NCBI GenBank assembly: GCA_046483315.1
Contig: JAWODJ010000040.1
Span: 9,084 to 73,083, forward strand
Origin: PXAP01 sp046483315
GTDB taxonomy: Bacteria; Bacteroidota; Bacteroidia; Bacteroidales; PUMT01
Length of the DNA: 64,000 bases
Reading direction: 5' to 3'
Shown: piece after piece, positions 44,826 to 53,710 of the stretch
How positions within the stretch are numbered: the stretch's first letter is position 1
Layout: each line of letters opens with the position of its first letter
Position numbers and translations under genes: made by a program
Notes under the pieces: generated by a model
Seen by the model: only the letters and a program-made list of their open reading frames with translations
Told to the model about the DNA's origin: nothing
Databases searched by the model: none

Positions 44826-44833
44826 CAAAGATA
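44826..44833 (-). promoter_or_regulatory. Bacteroidota -7 element for rpsP-rimM
   Basis: The minus strand reads TATCTTTG, an exact TAnnTTTG match, 49 bp before the rpsP ATG. It sits in the 281-bp gap shared with divergent dnaE, where I see nothing else firm. A degenerate TATTTTG near 44984 may serve dnaE. Confidence 0.6.
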
Positions 44834-45058
44834 TAATAATTAATTATTTTAGCTCCCTGTTTTTATTAATTTTTCAGCAATATCTGCAAATCTGAACAGC
44901 ATTCCACCCGGTTACCGTAAAGATTAATATAAAAACCTGCCTGCTTTTTTTAATAGTTTTCAACAATTGAAAATCCTGCCTCACTATTTTGTAAATTTAC
45001 TTCTGAAAAGCATCGCCGTTTTTGCCGGATTAAGCTCTCATAACCCGTTAATTAGCAA

Positions 45059-48000
45059 ATGAAAAACTTCACTCACCTGCATGTTCACACCCAGTACTCC
45101 ATCCTTGACGGAGCTTCCAATATAAAAGAGCTTATCAGAAAGGCAAAAGCAGACGGAATGACTGCACTTGCCATTACCGACCACGGCAACATGTTCGGAG
45201 TGAAAGAGTTTTACAATGAAGCCCGATTACAGAAAATAAAACCCATAATCGGCTGTGAAGCCTATGTAGCTGAGAACAGCCGTTTTGAAAAAACCGGAAA
45301 GGAAGACCGGAGCGGACACCATCTTATATTGCTGGCAAAAAATCATACAGGTTACAAAAACCTGGTAAAACTTGTATCCATATCCTACACCGAAGGGTTC
45401 TACTACAAGCCGCGCATCGACAAGGAATTGCTTCGAAAGCACAGGGAAGGCATTATTGTTTGCAGTGCCTGCCTTGGCGGAGAAGTTCCACAGGCTGTCA
45501 TGAACAAAGGCGAGAAGGAAGCAGAGAAAATAATTCTGGAATTCAAGGAATGGTTTGGCGATGATTATTATCTTGAGCTCCAGAAGCATCCTTCAGGTGA
45601 CTCAGAAATTGACAGGGATGTACTGGAAAATCAGATCAAGGTAAACCGGCAACTGGTTAAACTTGCCGGCAAACATAATATCAAGCTGATTGCATCGAAC
45701 GATGTTCATTTCATAAATGAAAATGACGCAGCAGCACATGACAGGCTTATATGCCTTAACACAGGCAAAGATCTTGACGATCCCGGCCGTTTGCGCTATA
45801 CCAGGCAGGAATACCTTAAATCGCCTGATGAAATGTATGCCCTCTTCCAGGATATCCCCGGGGCAATTGAAAACACAATGGAGATTGCAGGAAAAACAGA
45901 AGCGTTTGACCTGAACAATAATCCTATAATGCCTGACTTTCCCATTCCTGAAGAATTCACCAATGAAGACGAATACCTGCAGCATCTCACCCTGGAGGGA
46001 GCCAAGAAACGTTACAAGGTAATAACCGACGAAATAAGGAAAAGAATTGATTTTGAACTTTCTGTAATAAAAAATATGGGGTTCCCCGGATATTTCCTTA
46101 TAGTACAGGATTTCCTGAAGGCAGCAAGGGAGATGGGTGTATCGGTTGGCCCGGGAAGGGGCTCGGCTGCAGGATCGGTTGTTGCCTATTGTAATTTCAT
46201 AACCGATATTGATCCGATCAGGTATAATCTTCTTTTTGAGCGTTTCCTTAATCCCGACAGGATCTCGATGCCGGATATTGACATTGATTTTGATGAAGAG
46301 GGCAGAGATCTGGTACTGCAATATGTAGTAAACAAATATGGAAAAGACCGGGTGGCACATATCATTACTTTCGGAACCATGGCAGCCCGGATGGCTATCC
46401 GTGATGTTGCAAGAGTTCAGAGGCTTCCTCTGCCGCAGGCGGATAAACTGGCAAAGCTGGTGCCCGAAAAACCAGGCACTACATTGAAGCTGGCCTACAA
46501 GGAGGTCAAAGAACTTTCACAGGCCAGGAAAAACGGTGAAGAGGATGTGAAGCAAACGCTGCAATATGCAGAAACACTTGAAGGCTCCGTCAGGCATACC
46601 GGTCTCCATGCATGCGGCATTATAATTTCAAAAAATGAGCTTACCGACCATATTCCGGTATGCACATCAAAAGATACAGACCTCCTGGTAACGCAGTATG
46701 ACGGCAATCATGTTGAGAGCGTGGGCATGCTCAAGATGGATTTTCTGGGACTGAAAACGCTGTCGATAATAAAAGATGCCACTGAGACCATAGAAAAATC
46801 AAAGAAGAAAAAGATAGATTTCAGAGATATCGGTCTTGAAGATGCAAAGACTTACGAGTTGTTCAGCAGGGGAGAAACAACGGCCATTTTTCAGTTCGAA
46901 TCGCCCGGTATGAAAAAGCATCTGAGAGAGCTCAAACCAAACCGCTTTGAAGACCTGATCGCCATGAATGCACTTTACCGGCCGGGCCCGATGGAGTACA
47001 TACCGACTTTTATTAAAAGGAAACATGGCAGGGAAGCCGTGTCATTTGATGTGCCTGTTATGGAAAAGCTTCTTGAAGACACCTATGGCATTACCGTTTA
47101 CCAGGAGCAGGTAATGTTGCTTTCGCAGGAAATGGCAGGCTTCAGCGGTGGCCAGGCCGATTCGCTGAGAAAGGCTATGGGTAAGAAAAAGAAGGCGGAG
47201 ATGGATAAACTGCGGGAACTTTTTAGTGAAGGGTGCCATAAAAACGGATATGAAGAAACGATAGTAAAAAAGATATGGGCGGACTGGGAAGCTTTTGCAC
47301 AATATGCTTTCAATAAATCGCACTCCACATGCTACGCAATGATCGCCTATCGCACAGCATGGCTGAAAGCTCATTACCCCGCCGAATTTATGGCGGCCGT
47401 ATTAAGCCGCAATATCTCAGACATAAAAAAGATCACGGTATTCATGGATGAGTGCCGCCGCATGAATATAGAAGTGCTGGGGCCCGATATTAACGACAGC
47501 GACCTGAAATTCACGGTAAACAAGGAGGGGAACATACGTTTCGGACTGGGGGCCGTAAAAGGTGTGGGAGAGAGTGCCGCCGAAAAGATCATTGAAGAGA
47601 GAGATAAAAACGGCCTTTTTAAAGATATTTTTGATTTTGCCGAGCGGGTCAACCTGCACTCTGTTAATAAAAGGGCAATCGAAGCCCTTGCTGCAGCCGG
47701 CGCATTTGATGAATTCGCCGGATTAAGCCGGTACCAGTTTTTTGCCACTGATCAGAAAGGAGCCAGCTTTATTGAAAATATTATCAGGTACGGAAGCCGG
47801 ATCCAGGCCGATAAAATAACCCCACAGGGAAATCTTTTCGGCGACAGTCCGGGATTAATATACCCCAAGCCCGAGATCCTGAAAGCTGAGGAATGGACAA
47901 AAGTAGAGAAGCTGAACAGGGAGAGGGAACTGATAGGCATCTTCCTTTCCGCTCATCCGCTTGATGATTTCAGGCTTGAAATTGAAAACCTTACCACACA

Positions 48001-48544
48001 CTCACTCTCCGACCTGCATGATTTGGAGAAGCTTAAAAACAAAGAGATAACCATTGCCGGCATAGTTAACAGTGTTAAGGAAGCCTATACAAAAAATGGT
48101 AACCCTTTCGGCAGAATGACACTCGAAGATTACCGCAACTCCTGGGAACTGACACTTTTCGGTAAAGACTACATAAATTATAAGAACTACTATGTAAAAG
48201 ACTGCCCCCTGCTCATCAAAGGGCGGATACAGCCCAAATACTACAATGAAGAAGAACTTGAACTTAAGGTAAAAAGTATGTCACTTCTTGCAAATGCAAA
48301 GGAAGACCTTATAAAAAGCATATCGCTCGACATACCATTGTCTTTCATCAACAGGGATAATATAGAAAAGCTGGGTGAACTGACGGAAAATAACAAAGGT
48401 GAAGTGCTTTTGAAGTTCAGGGTAATAGAGAGGGAAGACAATATTGCAGTCAGCATGTTCTCCCGGTCAAGAAAGATCAGTCTCTCAAAAGAGGTAATGG
48501 ACTTTTTTGATAAAAACCCCTCCATTGAAGTCCGCCTCAACTGA
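45059..48544 (+). CDS. dnaE: DNA polymerase III alpha subunit
   Basis: Replicative polymerase catalytic subunit, 1161 residues. The N-terminal PHP domain has an intact metal set (HLHVHTQYSILDGAS, AITDHGNMFGVKEF, CSACLGGEVPQ, IASNDVHFINEND). The family C polymerase core includes GPGRGSAAGSVVAYC and the catalytic aspartates in MPDIDIDFDEEGRD. HhH and OB-fold regions follow (NSVKEAYTKNGNPFGRMTLE). It is a DnaE1-type protein without an internal exonuclease domain. It stands alone, divergent from rpsP. Confidence 0.97.
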   Translation: MKNFTHLHVHTQYSILDGASNIKELIRKAKADGMTALAITDHGNMFGVKEFYNEARLQKIKPIIGCEAYVAENSRFEKTGKEDRSGHHLILLAKNHTGYKNLVKLVSISYTEGFYYKPRIDKELLRKHREGIIVCSACLGGEVPQAVMNKGEKEAEKIILEFKEWFGDDYYLELQKHPSGDSEIDRDVLENQIKVNRQLVKLAGKHNIKLIASNDVHFINENDAAAHDRLICLNTGKDLDDPGRLRYTRQEYLKSPDEMYALFQDIPGAIENTMEIAGKTEAFDLNNNPIMPDFPIPEEFTNEDEYLQHLTLEGAKKRYKVITDEIRKRIDFELSVIKNMGFPGYFLIVQDFLKAAREMGVSVGPGRGSAAGSVVAYCNFITDIDPIRYNLLFERFLNPDRISMPDIDIDFDEEGRDLVLQYVVNKYGKDRVAHIITFGTMAARMAIRDVARVQRLPLPQADKLAKLVPEKPGTTLKLAYKEVKELSQARKNGEEDVKQTLQYAETLEGSVRHTGLHACGIIISKNELTDHIPVCTSKDTDLLVTQYDGNHVESVGMLKMDFLGLKTLSIIKDATETIEKSKKKKIDFRDIGLEDAKTYELFSRGETTAIFQFESPGMKKHLRELKPNRFEDLIAMNALYRPGPMEYIPTFIKRKHGREAVSFDVPVMEKLLEDTYGITVYQEQVMLLSQEMAGFSGGQADSLRKAMGKKKKAEMDKLRELFSEGCHKNGYEETIVKKIWADWEAFAQYAFNKSHSTCYAMIAYRTAWLKAHYPAEFMAAVLSRNISDIKKITVFMDECRRMNIEVLGPDINDSDLKFTVNKEGNIRFGLGAVKGVGESAAEKIIEERDKNGLFKDIFDFAERVNLHSVNKRAIEALAAAGAFDEFAGLSRYQFFATDQKGASFIENIIRYGSRIQADKITPQGNLFGDSPGLIYPKPEILKAEEWTKVEKLNRERELIGIFLSAHPLDDFRLEIENLTTHSLSDLHDLEKLKNKEITIAGIVNSVKEAYTKNGNPFGRMTLEDYRNSWELTLFGKDYINYKNYYVKDCPLLIKGRIQPKYYNEEELELKVKSMSLLANAKEDLIKSISLDIPLSFINRDNIEKLGELTENNKGEVLLKFRVIEREDNIAVSMFSRSRKISLSKEVMDFFDKNPSIEVRLN

Positions 48545-48771
48545 CCTTCATCCGGAACAAGGATAAAAGATGCAGAACAGACAGCAATTTATTCCAGACA
48601 CCTTCCCCGAAAGGGTTATAAGCAGGCTTCCATAAAGATGACCTGTAAATTATGTTGAACAAAACATCTTCCCGAATGTTAAGTGATATAAAAATATTAA
48701 CTTAGCGATTGGATAATTTTTCCGCAACTTACAGATCATTAACTTTTCAACCGCATATATCTGTATTTTTA

Positions 48772-48779
48772 TATTTTTG
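48772..48779 (+). promoter_or_regulatory. Bacteroidota -7 element for trxA
   Basis: TATTTTTG matches TAnnTTTG exactly, 34 bp before the trxA ATG, in the 269-bp gap after dnaE. The rest of the gap holds no gene I can support. Confidence 0.55.
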
Positions 48780-48813
48780 ACATCATAACAGTATAACTTA
48801 ACGACTTTAAACT

Positions 48814-49131
48814 ATGACAGTAGAAGTGACCGAATCCAATTTTGAAGAACTGGTATTAAAATCAGATAAGCCCGTATTACTTGATTTCTGGGCAGAATGG
48901 TGCGGCCCCTGCAGGGTTATTGCTCCTTATGTGAAAGAGATAGGAGAAGAATTCAAAGGAAAGGCTGTCGTCGGAAAGGTTGATGTGGACAGCAATCCGG
49001 GAATATCGGCCAAATTTGGTATCAGGAACATACCTACAATTCTTTTCTTAAAGAACGGTGAGGTTGCCGACAAGCAGGTTGGTGCAGTGCCAAAAAACAA
49101 TCTTGTTGAAAAACTGAATGCCCTGTTATAA
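48814..49131 (+). CDS. trxA: Thioredoxin
   Basis: Cytoplasmic dithiol reductase of 105 residues with no signal peptide. The active site FWAEWCGPCR has C30 and C33, the cis-Pro loop is RNIPTILFLKNGE, and the buried Asp is in LLDFWAE. It is a single-gene unit between its own -7 element and a strong terminator. Confidence 0.97.
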   Translation: MTVEVTESNFEELVLKSDKPVLLDFWAEWCGPCRVIAPYVKEIGEEFKGKAVVGKVDVDSNPGISAKFGIRNIPTILFLKNGEVADKQVGAVPKNNLVEKLNALL

Positions 49132-49170
49132 TAACTTATTGCCATATTAACCGCGCATTATTTGAATCAC

Positions 49171-49207
49171 AAAAGGGCACACGGGAAGGTATTTGGTGTG
49201 CCCTTTT
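49171..49207. terminator. Strong bidirectional terminator between trxA and frr
   Basis: AAAAGGGCACAC (49171-49182) pairs perfectly with GTGTGCCCTTTT (49196-49207), followed by TT on the plus strand. On the minus strand the 3' arm likewise ends in TTTT. It lies between two convergent genes. Confidence 0.85.
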
Positions 49208-49225
49208 TTAAGTGGCGGCTGTACA

Positions 49226-49789
49226 CTAAATCGTCATTATATCTTTCTCCTTCTTTTCAAGGAGTTCATCGACCTTTTTGGAGTAGGAGTCGGTAAGTTT
49301 CTGAATTTCATCTTCAGTTCTTTTCTCCATATCCTCAGGCAAACCATCTTTCTGCATTTTCCTTACCTCATCATTTGCTTCCCGGCGGGCATTCCGTATG
49401 CTTACCCTGGCGTTCTCACCCTCTCCCTTAACCTGCTTTACCAGTGTTTTACGTCGCTCCTCGGTAAGGGCAGGAACCACAATACGAAGTATCTCACCGT
49501 TATTAACCGGGTTAAACCCAAGGTTGGCATGCATAATAGCTTTTTCGACGGGCTCAAGCATATTTTTCTCCCACGGCTGAACCGTTATAGTGCGTGGATC
49601 GGGAGTATTTATGTTGGAAACCTGGTTAAGCGGGGTGCTGACCCCGTAATAATCGACATATATGCCGTCCAGCATATGCGGATTGGCTTTACCTGCACGG
49701 AGTTTTGCCAGTTCATCTTGAAGATAGACGAGGGCCTTTTCCATCTTCTCTTCGGCAATATCCAGAACTAATTGAACATCTTCTTCCAT
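49226..49789 (-). CDS. frr: Ribosome recycling factor
   Basis: Splits post-termination ribosomes with EF-G. The 187 residues have the RRF three-helix bundle and small domain: LAKLRAGKANPHMLDGIYVD, NTPDPRTITVQPWEKNML, LGFNPVNNGEILRIVVPALT and EERRKTLVKQVKGEGENARV. It is 42 bp downstream of pyrH, as usual. Confidence 0.97.
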   Translation of the reverse strand: MEEDVQLVLDIAEEKMEKALVYLQDELAKLRAGKANPHMLDGIYVDYYGVSTPLNQVSNINTPDPRTITVQPWEKNMLEPVEKAIMHANLGFNPVNNGEILRIVVPALTEERRKTLVKQVKGEGENARVSIRNARREANDEVRKMQKDGLPEDMEKRTEDEIQKLTDSYSKKVDELLEKKEKDIMTI

Positions 49790-49831
49790 GGCTGATTACT
49801 TAATTTTAGGACTAAACGATGTTAAATATAT

Positions 49832-50542
49832 TTAATTTTTAACGAAAGTACCAATCCTTTCCCCAAAAATAATTTTTTTCAGGCTGCCCTTCCTGTTTAC
49901 ATCGTAAACTACCATATTAACATTGTTCTCGCTGCAGAGCGTAAAAGCAGTAAGGTCCATGATCTTTAAACCCCTTCTGTAAGCCTCATCAAATGTTATC
50001 TCGTCAAACTTTCTGGCATCGGGCACTTTCTCCGGATCTGCAGTAAATATTCCGTCCACCCTTGTTCCCTTTATGAGAAGGTCAGCACCCATCTCAACGG
50101 CACGAAGGGCTGCAGCAGTGTCGGTGGTAAAAAAGGGATTCCCCGTACCGGCAGAGAAGATAACAACCTCCCCGTTTTCAAATGCTTCATTCATGAGCTG
50201 CCGGCTGTATCCCTGGCCAACAGGGTCCATCCTTATCGCTGTCAGAAGCCGGCACTTAACATCCATGCTTTCCAGGGCGGACTGCATAGCGAGCCCGTTG
50301 ATAACTGTGGCCAACATACCCATATAATCACCCTTGACACGGTCAAAACCCTTATCAACACCCTTTAGTCCTCGAAAAATATTTCCGCCACCTATCACCA
50401 GGCCAACCTTAACACCCAGAACAGCAATTGATTTGATTTCCTGTGCATAACCTGTCAGGCTCACGGGTTCAATACCATACTGCCCGCCACCCATGAGGGA
50501 TTCACCGCTAAACTTAAGAAGTACTTTCCTGTACTGAGTCAT
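49832..50542 (-). CDS. pyrH: UMP kinase
   Basis: Amino-acid-kinase-fold hexameric enzyme that makes UDP from UMP. The 236 residues include LLKFSGESLMGGGQYGI, LVIGGGNIFRGLKG, DYMGMLATVINGLAMQSALE, FSAGTGNPFFTTDTAAALRA and KGTRVDGIFTADPEK. It pairs with frr and is separated from tsf by a terminator. Confidence 0.97.
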   Translation of the reverse strand: MTQYRKVLLKFSGESLMGGGQYGIEPVSLTGYAQEIKSIAVLGVKVGLVIGGGNIFRGLKGVDKGFDRVKGDYMGMLATVINGLAMQSALESMDVKCRLLTAIRMDPVGQGYSRQLMNEAFENGEVVIFSAGTGNPFFTTDTAAALRAVEMGADLLIKGTRVDGIFTADPEKVPDARKFDEITFDEAYRRGLKIMDLTAFTLCSENNVNMVVYDVNRKGSLKKIIFGERIGTFVKN

Positions 50543-50606
50543 AAATATGTTATTAAATAGAGCATGAAGTTAAAAAATAAATCACAAATCCACCGTTGAA
50601 AACAGA

Positions 50607-50638
50607 AAGCCGTCTCAAAATTTCTTCTGAGACGGCTT
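50607..50638 (-). terminator. Terminator between tsf and pyrH
   Basis: AAGCCGTCTCA (50607-50617) and TGAGACGGCTT (50628-50638) form a perfect 11-bp stem with a 10-nt loop. Downstream on the minus strand comes TTCTGTTTTCAACGG. It ends the rplM-rpsI-rpsB-tsf transcript, so pyrH-frr should have its own promoter. Confidence 0.75.
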
Positions 50639-50660
50639 ACAATTCCGGTATATTTTTTTT

Positions 50661-51488
50661 TCAGTTGCCCAGGGCGTACCTTATAAATGCTGTTACAGTG
50701 AGCTTTTTGTCATTCTCTTCCAGGTACTGACGCACAGACTTTTTATTGTCCCTGGTAAAATCCTGGTTTAAAAGGGTACTCTCCTTATAGAATTTATTGA
50801 GCTTACCCATGGCAATCCTTTCGAGAAGCTCTTCAGGTTTACCCTCCATGCGAGCCTGCTCCTTGCCTATTTCTATCTCCTTGTCGATAACCGACTGCGG
50901 TATATCATCCTTATCCACAGCCACCGGATTCATTGCAGCAACCTGCATGGCCACGTCTCTGCCAACCTGTTTCTCAACCTTCATATTCAGTCCCACCAGG
51001 GTGGCAAGCTTATTACCGGGATGAATGTAGGAGATAACCTGAGGTGCTTCAAGCTTTTCATAAAATGAAAGCTCTATCTTCTCACCAATGATACCTATCT
51101 GCTGTACTATATGATCGGCAACTTTTGTTCCGTCAATTTGCAGCTCCATGAGTTCATCAAGGTTTGCGGGATCCTTTTCCAGGGCAAGATCAAGAATGGA
51201 ATCGGCAAGGGCAACGAATCCCTCGTTTTTAGCCACAAAGTCCGTTTCACTGTTCAAAACAACAATGGCACCGCGTGATTCGTCGCTTGTCACTTTTGCA
51301 AGCACCGCTCCTTCGGTAGCCTCCCTGTCGGCTCTCTTGCCGGCAACAGCCTGTCCCTTTTTACGTATTATTTCGGCAGCCTGTTCAAAATCACCGTTTG
51401 TCTCTGCCAGGGCTTTCTTGCAATCCATCATCCCTGCCCCGGTAATATCCCTTAATTTTTTTACATCTGATGCACTTATACCAGCCAT
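50661..51488 (-). CDS. tsf: Elongation factor Ts
   Basis: Guanine-nucleotide exchange factor for EF-Tu, 275 residues. The N-terminal UBA-like domain reads SDVKKLRDITGAGMMDCKKA. The TDFVAKNEGF motif contacts EF-Tu, followed by NPVAVDKDDIPQSVIDKEI and the C-terminal KKLTVTAFIRYALG. It is 22 bp downstream of rpsB. Confidence 0.97.
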   Translation of the reverse strand: MAGISASDVKKLRDITGAGMMDCKKALAETNGDFEQAAEIIRKKGQAVAGKRADREATEGAVLAKVTSDESRGAIVVLNSETDFVAKNEGFVALADSILDLALEKDPANLDELMELQIDGTKVADHIVQQIGIIGEKIELSFYEKLEAPQVISYIHPGNKLATLVGLNMKVEKQVGRDVAMQVAAMNPVAVDKDDIPQSVIDKEIEIGKEQARMEGKPEELLERIAMGKLNKFYKESTLLNQDFTRDNKKSVRQYLEENDKKLTVTAFIRYALGN

Positions 51489-51510
51489 GATTATTTAGAT
51501 TTTAAAATAA

Positions 51511-52488
51511 TTATTCTTTTTCTTTGATCTCCTTTTTCTCTTCCGTCTCTGCTGCCTGTCCGGCACCTTTTTCTTCAGATTTTTCAACGGATTTCACCTT
51601 TTCTGCCGTTGTTTCAGATTTTGCCACCGGTGCCTTTCTGCGCGGGCGACTTGGTTTTCTGTCCTTTTCGGCACTATCTGACTTATCCGCTGATGACCCT
51701 TCCGAAGAAGACTTTCTTGCCCTGGCACGCCTGGGTTCCGATTTATCTTTAGTATCGGCTTGTTTCTTCTCTTTGGCCGAAGCATCCTTCTCCTTCTCCA
51801 TCTTCCTCTCATCCAGCCCTTCCTGGATCGCTTTCACCATGATCCCTATAATATGGGAAATGGACTTTGAGGCATCGTCATTGGCAGGTATGGCAAAATC
51901 TACCAGGTTGGGATCGGAGTTTGTATCAACAATGGCAAAAACAGGAATATTAAGCCTCCTGGCTTCGCGCACTGCAATATATTCCTTCATCACATCCACC
52001 ACAAACAGTGCAGCGGGAAGCCTTGTGAGATCGGCAATACTGCCGAAGTTTTTTTCCAGCTTTGCCCTGTGGCGCATAATGTGTAACCTCTCCCTTTTTG
52101 CAAGGTTGTTAAAAGTGCCGTCCTGCTCCATCTTGTCTATAACCGACATCTTCTTGACCGATTTCCTTATTGTGGGAAAATTGGTAAGCATACCGCCTGG
52201 CCAGCGCTCCGTCACATAGGGCATATTGATCTTTGATATCTGCTCATCAACAATATCTTTAGCCTGCTTTTTGGTGGCGACAAACAGAATCTTACGTCCT
52301 GACCGGGCTATCTGCCTGAGAGCGGATGCGGCCTCTTCAATTTTCACAATTGTCTTGTGCAGGTCAATGATATGAATCCCGTTACGCTCCATGAAAATAT
52401 AGGGGGCCATGGCCGGATTCCATTTTCTTTTCAGGTGGCCGAAATGTACGCCTGCCTCCAATAGTTCATCAAAATTTGTTCTTGGCAT
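51511..52488 (-). CDS. rpsB: 30S ribosomal protein uS2 with charged C-terminal extension
   Basis: Residues 1 to about 230 are a complete uS2 (LLEAGVHFGHLKRKWNPAMA, RWPGGMLTNFPTIRKSVKKM, IAIVDTNSDPNLVDFAIP-like core). About 95 more residues follow, almost entirely Lys, Glu, Ser, Ala and Arg (e.g. EPRRARARKSSSEGSSADKS), with no predicted fold. Extended uS2 is known in Bacteroidota, but the tail here is long and of mixed charge. It is in the rplM-rpsI-rpsB-tsf unit. Confidence 0.95.
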   Translation of the reverse strand: MPRTNFDELLEAGVHFGHLKRKWNPAMAPYIFMERNGIHIIDLHKTIVKIEEAASALRQIARSGRKILFVATKKQAKDIVDEQISKINMPYVTERWPGGMLTNFPTIRKSVKKMSVIDKMEQDGTFNNLAKRERLHIMRHRAKLEKNFGSIADLTRLPAALFVVDVMKEYIAVREARRLNIPVFAIVDTNSDPNLVDFAIPANDDASKSISHIIGIMVKAIQEGLDERKMEKEKDASAKEKKQADTKDKSEPRRARARKSSSEGSSADKSDSAEKDRKPSRPRRKAPVAKSETTAEKVKSVEKSEEKGAGQAAETEEKKEIKEKE

Positions 52489-52592
52489 TGATTGAATTTT
52501 AGGTTCGTTTACATTCTTATTTTGTCAACCTGCAGGTAGTCCCATCAAATGAAAATCCTGCCGGTTTAGATACTAAACTACAGTCTGCAAGC

Positions 52593-52979
52593 CTATCGTT
52601 TACTAAACTGAAATTTCTTCCTGGCTTTTGGCTGCCCCGGTTTCTTTCTCTCAACTTCGCGGGGATCGCGTGTAAGGAATCCGTTGGCCTTCAATGCAGG
52701 CTTATTCTCAGGATCAAGCTTGACAAGTGCGCGTGCAATGCCCAGGCGTAAAGCTTCGGCCTGGCCTTTTACACCACCACCGTCGAGGTTGACTTTTATA
52801 TCGTATTTTCCGGCTGCCTGAAGTGCGTTCAATGGCTGCTCGACAACATACTGTAACTGAGGGTTTGGAAAATATTCTTTCAGCTCACGATTATTAATGG
52901 TAATATTTCCTTTTCCGTCGTTAAGGATTACCCTTGCTACCGCGGCTTTTCTTCTGCCTATTGAATTTATGACATCCAT
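52593..52979 (-). CDS. rpsI: 30S ribosomal protein uS9
   Basis: A normal 128-residue uS9 that touches the P-site tRNA with its C-terminal tail. Motifs are SIGRRKAAVARVIL, GGGVKGQAEALRLGIARALV, and the C-terminal RKKPGQPKARKKFQFSKR. It starts 9 bp after the rplM stop. Confidence 0.97.
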   Translation of the reverse strand: MDVINSIGRRKAAVARVILNDGKGNITINNRELKEYFPNPQLQYVVEQPLNALQAAGKYDIKVNLDGGGVKGQAEALRLGIARALVKLDPENKPALKANGFLTRDPREVERKKPGQPKARKKFQFSKR

Positions 52980-52988
52980 ATCTGAGAA

Positions 52989-53444
52989 TTACTTTATTAA
53001 ACTGAAATCTACTGGTTGTGGTTTCTGAGCCTCGTGAGGATGTTCGCTGCCGGCGTAAACATGCAGGTTACGGAACATCTCGCTTCCAAGGCGGTTTTTC
53101 GGCAACATACCCTTGACAGCTTTCTCAATGACTGCCTCCGGCTTTCTCGAAAATACCCTTGAAACAGGTACTTTACGCTGTCCACCCGGATAACCGGTAT
53201 GGTGAATATAGTATTTCTGGTCGTTTTTGTTGCCGGTCAGCTTTACCTTCTCAGCATTGACAACAATAACATAATCCCCGCAATCAACATGAGGCGTAAA
53301 GTCGGGTTTATGTTTTCCTCTCAGAATTACAGCCGCCACTGACGACAATCGTCCCAGCACCTGGTCTGTTGCATCAATTATAACCCATTCTTTTTTTACC
53401 GTGGCCTTATTGGCCGAAACTGTTTTATAACTTAATGTATCCAC
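52989..53444 (-). CDS. rplM: 50S ribosomal protein uL13
   Basis: A 151-residue uL13 (VIIDATDQVLGRLSSVAAVI, HVDCGDYVIVVNAEKVKLTG, MLPKNRLGSEMFRNLHVYAG). The start is GTG 53444, giving DTLSYKTVSANKATV as in other Bacteroidota. A longer frame to an ATG at 53519 would place the start upstream of the -7 element at 53509-53516. It is the first gene of the rplM-rpsI-rpsB-tsf operon. Confidence 0.93.
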   Translation of the reverse strand: MDTLSYKTVSANKATVKKEWVIIDATDQVLGRLSSVAAVILRGKHKPDFTPHVDCGDYVIVVNAEKVKLTGNKNDQKYYIHHTGYPGGQRKVPVSRVFSRKPEAVIEKAVKGMLPKNRLGSEMFRNLHVYAGSEHPHEAQKPQPVDFSLIK

Positions 53445-53508
53445 TATAATGGTAATATTTTGATTATTATCCTTATGTTTAAATCTCAAGGCTTTGCCAA
53501 ATGGTCTG

Positions 53509-53516
53509 CAAAAATA
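53509..53516 (-). promoter_or_regulatory. Bacteroidota -7 element for the rplM operon
   Basis: The minus strand reads TATTTTTG, an exact TAnnTTTG match, 65 bp before the GTG start. The leader of about 55 nt might carry autoregulatory structure; I could not identify one. Confidence 0.55.
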
Positions 53517-53616
53517 CAATTATTTTTAATTATTCAATAATTTTATCATCAATTTTTTACATATCAAATATATCTTCCACTCTTATCCTGTTCACAGATA
53601 TTACAATTTTATATAA

Positions 53617-53624
53617 TACCTTTG
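53617..53624 (+). promoter_or_regulatory. Bacteroidota -7 element for the O-antigen ligase-like gene
   Basis: TACCTTTG matches TAnnTTTG exactly, 86 bp before ATG 53711. Confidence 0.5.
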
Positions 53625-53710
53625 CGTGAATTTATTTCTGGCCACCTGACCCGGCCATTTAAACGAGTTTTCAATAATAAATATAAAAATCATCAGTTTT
53701 AATTTATTTG

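Noticed and set aside
45602..46360. Minus-strand 252-codon frame
   Set aside because: Antisense to the dnaE core, with no recognisable domain.
53445..53519. N-terminal extension of rplM to ATG 53519
   Set aside because: It would lie over and upstream of the -7 element at 53509-53516, and family alignment supports the GTG at 53444.
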